In this document: one piece after another, positions 32,868-40,800 of the stretch
How the letters are laid out: every line of letters begins with the position of its first letter
Position numbering within the stretch: the stretch's first letter is position 1
Assembly (NCBI GenBank): GCA_020438425.1
Contig: JAGQUQ010000013.1
Span: 1 to 45,684 of the forward strand
Source: Solirubrobacterales bacterium
Lineage (GTDB): Bacteria > Actinomycetota > Thermoleophilia > Solirubrobacterales > 70-9
Direction: 5' to 3'
DNA: 45,684 nucleotides
Notes under the pieces: model-generated
The model's input: the letters and a program-made list of their open reading frames with translations, nothing else
Databases searched by the model: none
What the model was told of the DNA's origin: nothing
Made by a program: the position numbers and the translations under genes

Positions 32868-34785
32868 CTTCCCGCACTTCCCGGAACGAAACCTGGTCGA
32901 AGACGATCGGGTTGATCTCGCCCAGGATTTCGTAGTCGCGCCGGGCTTCGGCCTTGCGGCCCGCGTTGTAGTTGATCCGGAAACGAATCACCCTGGCCTG
33001 CCAGTTTTCCGGTTCCAGTTCGATCGCCCGGTCGATCTCCTCGATCGCCTCGCCGGTGTCATCGCGGCTCTCGGCGATCACCGCAAGCTGCATGTGAGGT
33101 TCGGGGTTCCAGGGCTCCAGTCGCGAAGCGGTCCGGGCCTGATCGGCCGCCTGCTCGATACTGCCTTCCCGCACCGAATCGGCACTCGCTTCGATGTACC
33201 GGTCGGAGATCGCCGGCACCGTCAGGACCGCGATCGCCAGCCAGGCTGCGAGCAGGCCGGCGACCTTCGTGCCCTTGCCCGCTTCCGAGTACTTTCGCCA
33301 CGGCTCGACCGCTTCGGCGCTCGCTATCCAGGCGGCGAAGAGCAGTAACAGCGCGGCCGTGGCGCCGAGTCGCCAGAACCAGTCGAAGGCGAAGGAGAGC
33401 AACAGCGCCGCCGTGATGGCCAGCACCACGGGGCCGTCCCGGCCTCTCTTCTGCCGCCAGGCCACCGCCCCGAGCCAGATCAGGCTGAAGGTCAGCCCGA
33501 AGGTGAGCAGTCCGCCGGCGAGACCGAGGTCGGAGAGGCTTTCCAGAAAGAAGGAGTGGGCGTCCAGGGTCGTCACATAGATCTCCCGCTCGCGGGCCCA
33601 CTCGAAGCGGTAGGTCCCGGCTCCGGTGCCGACCAAGGGGTTCTCGGTGAAGGTGCGGAGAGCCACTTCGTCGAACTCGAGCCGGTAGGAGCCGGAGAGT
33701 TCGGTGAATCTCTCCCGGGGATTCTTCGGGGCCGGCACGTCGCTGTCGCCGAACTGATCCCAGACATTGCTGCCGAAGAACACGGTCAGGGTCAGGACCG
33801 TGGCCAGGGCGACCCCGGCCACCGAGAAGAGAAAACGGCGATCCCGCGAAGCCGAAACCGCTTTCCGCGAGAGTTCCGGACGGTTTCGGCCGAAGCGGAG
33901 CAGCGCTTCCAGAGCCAGGACTGCCGCGGCGATGCTGGCCAGGGCAACCAGGATCACGACCAGGCTTTCCCCGACCCCCGGCTTCTCGAAGCCGGTTCCG
34001 GAAATGGCCGGGTAGGCGTCGACCGCGAAAAGGATCGGCACCGAAGCGGCAGCAACCAGCGCCGCCACGAGGAGAACCTTCAGGCGGTCCCGGCTCAGGA
34101 AGAAGAGCAGGAAGAGGGCGATCGAGGCGACGGCCAGTCCGCCCCGCGAATAGGTCAGGTAAAGCGCGGTGGCGACGGGTATCGCCAGGGCCAGCCAGCC
34201 GGCCCGCGGGAGCCGCGCTTCGGCGCAGGAGGAGAACCAGACGAACAGGACCACCCCGGCTCCGAAGAAGATTCCGTCGGCGTTCCAGTAACCGAGCGGG
34301 TAGTTCAGGCGGTTGAAGACGACCGCCTCCTCTCCGCCACCTCCGTGAATCAGGCGCTCGCCGAGGGCCAGCAGGCAGACGGCGGCGATCCCGGCCCCGA
34401 TGCCCCGAGCGAACCATTCACGCTGTTTCGGGGTTCTCATCGTGAGGTAACTGGCTGCAAAGAACCCGAGGTACCCGATACCCCGCTCGAACTCGGCCAG
34501 GCTCAAGGAAACCGAACTCGACCAGATCGAAGAGATTGCCGAAAGCAGAGCCAGGCCAAGAATCAGCCCCCCGATCAGGGCGACCGACCTTCCCGGTCGG
34601 ATCCGCTCCGGAAACGGCAGGACCAGCAGGACCGCGACCAGGATCCAGGCAAGTATCCCGGCCACGTGGCGGGTGAAGAGATCGACTCCTCCTCCACCAA
34701 GCGCAAGCCCGGACAACAGCAGAAAAGGAAGAAGAAATGCGAACAGATCAGATATCTTGCGTGGGTATGAACGCTCGAGCGTCAC
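32857..34785 (-). CDS. O-antigen-ligase-family membrane protein with C-terminal TPR repeats, copy 2
   Basis: 642 aa from GTG 34785, chosen because GGAGG lies about 7 bases upstream; the frame before it is not protein-like. The membrane part has about 11-12 segments with the superfamily landmarks NRLNYPLGYWNADGIFF, YLTYSRGGLAVAS, and the external loop DEVALRTFTENPLVGTGAGTYRFEW followed by DAHSFFLESLSDLGLAGG. After about residue 530 come TPR helices (SIEQAADQARTASRLEPWNP, DTGEAIEEIDRAIELEPENW). The length matches copy 1 (643 aa), with the same domain order. It acts on the outer face of the membrane with lipid-linked glycan; the acceptor is unknown. Its first codons overlap those of the divergent surface-protein gene. 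Confidence 0.87.
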   Translation of the reverse strand: MTLERSYPRKISDLFAFLLPFLLLSGLALGGGGVDLFTRHVAGILAWILVAVLLVLPFPERIRPGRSVALIGGLILGLALLSAISSIWSSSVSLSLAEFERGIGYLGFFAASYLTMRTPKQREWFARGIGAGIAAVCLLALGERLIHGGGGEEAVVFNRLNYPLGYWNADGIFFGAGVVLFVWFSSCAEARLPRAGWLALAIPVATALYLTYSRGGLAVASIALFLLFFLSRDRLKVLLVAALVAAASVPILFAVDAYPAISGTGFEKPGVGESLVVILVALASIAAAVLALEALLRFGRNRPELSRKAVSASRDRRFLFSVAGVALATVLTLTVFFGSNVWDQFGDSDVPAPKNPRERFTELSGSYRLEFDEVALRTFTENPLVGTGAGTYRFEWAREREIYVTTLDAHSFFLESLSDLGLAGGLLTFGLTFSLIWLGAVAWRQKRGRDGPVVLAITAALLLSFAFDWFWRLGATAALLLLFAAWIASAEAVEPWRKYSEAGKGTKVAGLLAAWLAIAVLTVPAISDRYIEASADSVREGSIEQAADQARTASRLEPWNPEPHMQLAVIAESRDDTGEAIEEIDRAIELEPENWQARVIRFRINYNAGRKAEARRDYEILGEINPIVFDQVSFREVREGSS

Positions 34786-35405
34786 AGCCTGCCTCCGCGC
34801 GGCACCTGTTCTGCCTTGCGGCATCGATCTTGGGGCTGATGGTCCTGGCATTCGGTGTTGCCCCGGGCACGGTACTTGCTTCTTCGGCAACCGACATTTA
34901 CACGGAAGAGCCGCCACCGCCCACCCCGACGAACAACAACAACGGTTCGAACAACGGGAACGGCGGCAGCCAGAACAACGGCGGCGGCAACGGTTCCGAC
35001 AACTCGAGCGGTGGAGGAAGCGACACTTCCGGTTCGGACGGTTCGGGTTCGGATGACACCGGAACCGGTGGCGACAGCACCGAGGCCCCGGAGAAGAAGT
35101 ACAGCAGCGGCAACTACGACCCGGCCACCGACTCGGACAAGGACGAGGCCGGGAAGAAGGCCAAAGCCGGGGACGACTCGGATGAGTCAACCATCTCCGC
35201 TGCTCCCGCTTCGGGCGGCGATGACGACGGGGGCGGTTCCGCCCTGCCCTGGATCATCGCGATCGTGATCGGGATCCCCCTGATCGGTGGCGGCGCCTGG
35301 TACCTCTGGCAACGCCATCGCGGCACCGATGACGAGACCCGGGACAAGCTGAAGTCGGCGCTCGGCGGCAGCTCGACCGGTACCGGATCTTCTACCGGTT
35401 CCTGA
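34737..35405 (+). CDS. Small surface protein with Gly/Ser/Asn/Thr-rich linker and membrane anchor
   Basis: 222 aa from ATG 34737 (AAGGA upstream). A second start, ATG 34767, gives a more typical signal peptide (HLFCLAASILGLMVLAFGVAPG ... ASS) and has TATCTT 8 bases upstream. The mature part is a proline stretch (EEPPPPTPT), about 45 residues of almost pure N, G, S, D and T, a charged segment, one membrane segment (ALPWIIAIVIGIPLIGGGAWYLW, about residues 173-195) and a 25-residue tail ending in G/S/T. No domain is recognised. The linker is an ideal substrate for O-glycosylation, which is inference. It is divergent from and overlaps the ligase gene, and overlaps the GT2 gene at its 3' end by 14 bases. 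Confidence 0.65.
   Translation: MRTDQISCVGMNARASQPASARHLFCLAASILGLMVLAFGVAPGTVLASSATDIYTEEPPPPTPTNNNNGSNNGNGGSQNNGGGNGSDNSSGGGSDTSGSDGSGSDDTGTGGDSTEAPEKKYSSGNYDPATDSDKDEAGKKAKAGDDSDESTISAAPASGGDDDGGGSALPWIIAIVIGIPLIGGGAWYLWQRHRGTDDETRDKLKSALGGSSTGTGSSTGS
34753..34758 (+). promoter_or_regulatory. Candidate -10 box for a leaderless start at 34767
   Basis: TATCTT ends 8 bases before ATG 34767. The spacing equals that of TATCCT before the ATG of the other small anchored protein (11739). It lies inside the ligase coding region on the other strand. If used, the annotated start of this gene should move 30 bases downstream. Confidence 0.3.
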
Positions 35406-36276
35406 GTTCGCCGACGGCGGTGATCAGCAGACTCGCCGCCAGCTTCACGGCGATGCCCGCATAGACCGCGAGGTTGACCGCCCCGGAATTGCCCGGGGCG
35501 TCGAAGCGACGGTAGAAGCGGCCCATTCCCCGATGGAAGGCGACTTCCTGGCGGAACCGGCGCCGGTCCGGGCTCGATCCCCCCTTGACGTGAAGCGCGG
35601 TCCCGGCCGGCTCGTAGAACACCTTCCAGCCTCCCAGGCCGAACCGGCGGCACCAGTCGAGGTCCTCCATGTAGAGCCAGTAGCCCTCGTCGAGCGGCCC
35701 CACCTCGAGCAGGGCTTCCCGCCGGACCAGCATGAAGGCCCCGTTCACCGAGTCGACCTCGCCCGGCTCGTTCTCGTCGAGCCAGGTCGCCCGGTACTGG
35801 CTGAGCTTCCCGGGAGCGCCGGGAAGGCGTCCGAGGCCGGTGAAGTGGGCCAGGGCGGCCAGCGGGGTGGGGAAGGCACGCTTGCTGGCGTGGTCGAAGG
35901 ATCCGTCTTCGGTGACCAGGCGAACCCCGACCATGCCGATCGAAGGGTCCGACTGAAGACGGTCGATCGCGGCATCGATCGTTCCGTCGCGCACCTCGGT
36001 GTCGGGATTCAGCAGCAGGTACAGGTCCGCGCCCTCTCCGGCAAAGGCCCCGGCAAGCACAAGGTTGTTGGCGGCAGAGAAGCCGATGTTCCCGGCCCGG
36101 ATCAGCCGGACTTCCGGAAACTCCTCGGCAACCTGGTCCGGCGTCCCGTCGGGTGATCCGGAGTCGACCACCGTCACCTGCATTTCGCAGGTCGCCGGGT
36201 GCTGCTGAAGCGAAAGCAGGCAGTTACGCAGGAGCGGCCACGCTCCATGCGAGACCACGGCTACCTCCAGCTTCAA
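35392..36276 (-). CDS. Glycosyltransferase family 2, rhamnosyltransferase-like
   Basis: 294 aa GT-A transferase. Landmarks: LEVAVVSHGAWPLLRNCLLSL, TVVDSGSPDGT, NIGFSAANNLVL, the metal site LLLNPDTEVRDG near residue 88, VNGAFMLVRREALLEVGPLDEGYWLYMEDLDWCRRFGLGGW and FYEPAGTALHVKGGSS. This is the WbbL/rhamnosyltransferase type. A hydrophobic C-terminal stretch (VNLAVYAGIAVKLAASLLI) may hold it to the membrane. Its ATG overlaps the stop of the upstream sugar transferase gene by four bases, so it probably adds the next sugar after the initiating step catalysed by that enzyme. Confidence 0.9.
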   Translation of the reverse strand: MKLEVAVVSHGAWPLLRNCLLSLQQHPATCEMQVTVVDSGSPDGTPDQVAEEFPEVRLIRAGNIGFSAANNLVLAGAFAGEGADLYLLLNPDTEVRDGTIDAAIDRLQSDPSIGMVGVRLVTEDGSFDHASKRAFPTPLAALAHFTGLGRLPGAPGKLSQYRATWLDENEPGEVDSVNGAFMLVRREALLEVGPLDEGYWLYMEDLDWCRRFGLGGWKVFYEPAGTALHVKGGSSPDRRRFRQEVAFHRGMGRFYRRFDAPGNSGAVNLAVYAGIAVKLAASLLITAVGELRNR

Positions 36277-37763
36277 AAGGCTCCGTCGCCGCGGATCACC
36301 GCGCGCGGTGTGCGCAGGAGGATCTTGATGTCCCCGGTGATGGTCAGGTTGTCGACGTAGTCACGTTCGAGGGCGAGCCGCTCCTCGAAGGTCAGTCCGC
36401 CACGGCCGGCGACCTGCATCGGTCCGGTCAGCCCCGGCTTGACCCGGAGCCGCTGGCGCTGCCGCTCGTCGTAGAGGGCGACCACCGCTTCCTCTTCCGG
36501 TCGCGGGCCGACCAGGGACATGTCGCCCTTCAGGACGTTGATGAACTGGGGAACCTCGTCGAAGCTGGATCGCCGGAGCAGCCGGCCGACCCGGGTCACG
36601 CGGGGGTCATTGGTGATCTTGAAGGCGGGCTCGTCAAGCGCGTCGAGGTCGATCAGCGAGTCGAGCTTTTCCTCCGCGTCGGCGACCATGGTCCGGAGCT
36701 TGAACATCGTGAACTCACGACCTTCGCGTCCCACCCTGACCTGCCGGAAGAAGACCGGCCCGGGTGAGTCGATCCGGATCGCCAGCGCCGCCAGGGCCAG
36801 CAGCGGCGCGGTGATGGTCAGCATCGAGATCGAGACGATCAGGTCCATGGTCCGCTTGATCGCCATGGTCGACCGGGGCGGGTCGCCGAACTGGAAGTCC
36901 AGCATCGGAACCTCGGCGATCCGGTTGAGCTCGGTGCCCGGGCCGAGCACGGCCTGGTTCGCGGGCACCATGGTCACCGAGACCTGCGAGCTCCGGCAGG
37001 TGGCGATGATCTCGCCAACCGCACGGGCGCTGAGTTCGTCGTCGGCTATCACCACACGGTTCACTCTCTGGCCGGTCGCGATTTCCGGCAGGTCCTCCGG
37101 GGGGCCGAAGTATCTGGCACTGGCGCTGGCCGGACCGGAGACCTCGCCGCCTTCGGTTTCGCCCACGTACCCGACCAGTTCGAGGTGGTCGCCTCCCTGG
37201 ACCCTCAACCGGTTGGCGACCAGCCTTGCTTTCGGGCCCGAACCGACCACCAGGGTCCGTTCCGGGGCCGCGACCTGCCGGTAGACCCAGCGCACCAGGG
37301 CCCGGAGGACGATCGCGACGAAGAAGGCTGCGGTCCCGATCACGACCATCACCGAGCTGGTCAGGCCGGCATCCAGCATGCCGGTGATTGCCCAGGCCGC
37401 GGCAATTGTGATCGCCGCCGTGGCGAGCAGTCCGGGGAGTTCGTCAAGGGTGGAGTGCCGGATCCGACGGCTGTCGCGGTCGTAGAGGTTGTCGATCTTG
37501 GCGACGAGGATCCAGATCGGAATCGCGATCAGGGCCCAGATCGTCTCGCCGCTGTCCAGCCGGCTCCACTGGTCGACGAAAAGAACACCGATCCCGATCG
37601 CCGAGGCATCGGCCATCGCGAGACCCCAGCGGCGTAGTCGCTGGAGCTGCCTGACCTGGTCCTGGTCGCTGATCCGGGCAGGGGCCGTTTCGGCCGCCAC
37701 CTCGGGCGCAGCCGAATCCCCGCTTTCAGCTTTCGGGCCAGACTGGGTCACTTCGGCCACCAT
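36273..37763 (-). CDS. Polyprenyl glycosylphosphotransferase (WbaP/CpsE type)
   Basis: 496 aa initiating enzyme that transfers a hexose-1-phosphate, usually Glc or Gal, to undecaprenyl phosphate. The N-terminal third has about four membrane segments, then a Rossmann-like CoA-binding-type region (RTLVVGSGPKARLVANRL). The C-terminal bacterial sugar-transferase domain has a membrane hairpin (MDLIVSISMLTITAPLLALAAL), FFRQVRVGREGREFTMFKLRTM, SFDEVPQFINVLKGDMSLVGPRPE and VKPGLTGPMQVAGRG. It is the first gene of the pair with GT2. The divergent lhr gene starts 75 bases away. It is mechanistically unrelated to the WecA-like enzyme at 7560, so the window has two different ways of starting a glycan. 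Confidence 0.93.
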   Translation of the reverse strand: MVAEVTQSGPKAESGDSAAPEVAAETAPARISDQDQVRQLQRLRRWGLAMADASAIGIGVLFVDQWSRLDSGETIWALIAIPIWILVAKIDNLYDRDSRRIRHSTLDELPGLLATAAITIAAAWAITGMLDAGLTSSVMVVIGTAAFFVAIVLRALVRWVYRQVAAPERTLVVGSGPKARLVANRLRVQGGDHLELVGYVGETEGGEVSGPASASARYFGPPEDLPEIATGQRVNRVVIADDELSARAVGEIIATCRSSQVSVTMVPANQAVLGPGTELNRIAEVPMLDFQFGDPPRSTMAIKRTMDLIVSISMLTITAPLLALAALAIRIDSPGPVFFRQVRVGREGREFTMFKLRTMVADAEEKLDSLIDLDALDEPAFKITNDPRVTRVGRLLRRSSFDEVPQFINVLKGDMSLVGPRPEEEAVVALYDERQRQRLRVKPGLTGPMQVAGRGGLTFEERLALERDYVDNLTITGDIKILLRTPRAVIRGDGAF

Positions 37764-37838
37764 TTTCCCAGACGGAACGGGGGGCGCAGGGAATTTGCAG
37801 GCCGGGGTCGGCGGGGGCGTAGCATTCGGGGGTTAGAA

Positions 37839-40800
37839 ATGCCCGCGAAGCCGACCATGGAAACACCATCAGAGGACCCGCTCGCTCCCTTCAGCGACGA
37901 GGTGAAACGGTGGTTCTCGGCCTCATTCGAGGGCGCGACACCGGCCCAGGCGCTGGGCTGGCAATCGATTTCCTCCGGGACGGACACACTTATCTGCGCG
38001 CCGACCGGATCCGGAAAGACCCTGGCGAGCTTTTTGTGGGGCATTGATCAGTTAACCCGCCAGCGGCGAGATGTAGCGGCGGGACTGATTCCCGAACCGG
38101 AGGCGGGGGTGCGGCTGGTCTACGTTTCGCCGCTCAAGGCGCTCTCCTATGACATCGAGCGCAACCTGCGGGCGCCGCTGAAAGGGATCGGAGTCGACCT
38201 TTCGGTCGGGATCCGGACCGGTGACACTCCGCAGTCGGAGCGCAACCGGATGCGACGCGAGCCGCCGGAGATCCTGATCACCACCCCGGAGTCGCTCTAC
38301 CTGATGATCTCTTCGGGCGCCCGGGACATCCTGACCTCGGTCGGGACGGTGATCGTCGACGAGATTCACGCGGTCGCGGCGACCAAACGCGGCACCCACC
38401 TCGCCCTGACCCTCGAGCGGCTCGATCACCTGGTCCGGGAGAACGGGGGCGATCAGGTTCAGCGAATCGGGCTTTCGGCGACCCAGCGTCCGCTGGAAAG
38501 GATCGCCGGCTTCCTCTCGGGGCCGGGAAGAAGGTGCGAGGTTGTCGATCCCGGCCAGCGCAAGCAGCTCGATCTCGAGATCGTCGTTCCGGTCGAGGAC
38601 ATGACCTCCCCGGAGGCCGGCCAGCATGACGACGGCTCGGCCGATGACGCCCCGATCCGGTCGATCTGGCCGGCGATCTATCCCGAACTGCTGGAGATGG
38701 TCCGCGCCCACACGTCGACCATCGTCTTCGTCAACAACCGCCGCGCGGCCGAACGCCTTGCGCAGCGCCTGAACGACCTCGATCAGGAGACGGGAGAGGT
38801 CGAATCACCGAACCGCACCGCTACCGAGCACGTGCCGGTCGAGGATGCGGCCGGGGAACTCCCGTTGGCCCGGGCCCACCACGGTTCGCTTTCGCATGAG
38901 GAACGGACCCAGGTCGAGGAGCAGCTCAAGTCGGGGCTGATCCCCTGCCTGGTCGCCACCTCCTCGCTCGAACTGGGGATCGACATGGGGGCGGTCGACC
39001 TGGTGGTTCAGGTGGAATCACCGAAGTCGGTGGCCCGTGGCCTTCAGCGGATCGGCCGGGCCGGGCACGGACTCGGCGAAACCTCCAAGGGCCGGATCTT
39101 CCCCAAGTTCCGCGGCGACCTGCTCGAAAGCGCCGTGGTAACCAGCCGCATGCGTGACGGACAGATCGAGGAGACGGTGATCCCGTCGAATCCGCTCGAC
39201 GTGCTCGCCCAGCACCTGGTCTCGATGGCTGCGCTCGACAAGTGGGACACGACCGACGCCTACGAACTGGTCCGCCGCACCACCCCCTTTGCGGAGCTTT
39301 CGATCGAGCAGTTCGAGAACGTGCTCGACATGCTCGACGGCCGCTACCCGTCGGACCGCTTCGCCGAGCTTCGTCCGCGCCTGGTCTGGGACCGGACCGG
39401 CAAGACGGTCGAGGGTCGCAAGGGTGCCCGCTCGCTGGTCGTCACCAACGCCGGCACGATTCCGGACCGTGGCCTTTACGGGGTGCACCTGCCGGACGGC
39501 CGCCGGGTCGGCGAGCTCGACGAGGAGATGGTCTACGAGGCCCGGGCCGGCCAGGTTTTCCTGCTCGGCGCTTCGAGCTGGCGGATCCAGGAGATCACCC
39601 GTGACCGGGTGATCGTGATTCCCGCCCCGGGCGTGCCGGGAGCGATCCCCTTCTGGCGTGGTGACGGGATCGGCCGGCCGGCCGAGCTCGGGGAGGCGAT
39701 TGGTGCCTTCGCCCGAGAGGCGGTGAACGCCGACCCAGCCGAGCTGGAGAAGTCCCACCACCTCGACCCGCGGGCGGCCCGCAACCTGATCGCCTACCTC
39801 AAGGACCAGCAGGACGCGACCCGGGTGGTGCCCTCGGACACCACGGTCGTGGTCGAAAGGTTCCGGGACGAAATCGGGGACTGGCGCCTGGTCGTCCTCT
39901 CGCCCTGGGGTGGCCGGGTCCACGCGGCATGGGGTCTGGCGATCGCCCGCAAGCTGCGGGACGAACACGGCCTCGAAGCCGATGCGATCCACTCCGATGA
40001 CGGGATCGCCGTTCATCTGCCCGACGCTGACGAGCCGCCTTCGGCCGATCTGATCATGATCGAGCCGGACGAGCTGGAAGACCTGGTCGTCCGTGAACTG
40101 GGCACTTCGGCACTTTTCGGGGCCCGCTTCCGCGAGAACGCGGCCCGGTCGCTCCTCATCCCCCGTGCCTACCCGGGCAAGCGGACCCCGCTCTGGCAGC
40201 AGCGGCTGAAGTCGCAGAGCCTGCTCGAGGTTGCCCAGGATTTCCCCCGCTTCCCGGTCATTCTCGAGACCTACCGGGAGTGCCTGCAGGACGTCTTCGA
40301 CCTGCCGGCGCTCGACCGGCTGCTGCGCGGCATTCATTCCCGGGAGATCTCGCTGGTCGAGGTCGAGACCCAGACCGCCTCGCCCTTCGCTTCCTCGCTG
40401 CTCTTCGACTACGTCGCGACCTACATGTACGAGGGGGACACGCCAAACGCCGAACGCCGGGCCACCGCTCTCTCGCTGGATCGCGAGCTGCTCCGTGAAC
40501 TGCTCGGCCAGGACGAGCTCCGCGAGCTGATCGACGAAGAGGCACTGGCCGAGGTCGAAGCTTCGCTCCAGAACCTGACCGAGGCGGGCAAGGCCTCCGA
40601 CCGCGACGGCCTCCAGCAGATCCTTCGGCGGCTCGGCGACCTGACGGCAGAAGAGGCCGCGGCCCGGGTGGCCGAGGGGTACTCGGCCACCTCGATGCTG
40701 GAGAACCTGGTCTCCGAGCGCCGGGCCGCGAAGGTGCGGGTGAACGGCGAGGAGCGCTACATCGCGGCCGAAGATGCCGGGCTCTACCGGGATGCCCTCG

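Noticed and set aside
33556..34770. A 404-codon plus-strand frame opposite the second ligase gene
   Set aside because: The minus strand encodes a clear membrane/TPR protein; the plus frame is rich in Q, G, R and D shadow sequence.
34915..35080. Repetitive-looking DNA that might be a CRISPR or microsatellite
   Set aside because: There are no equal-length repeats or spacers. It is coding sequence for the Asn/Gly/Ser-rich linker of the surface protein, and its periodicity follows codons.
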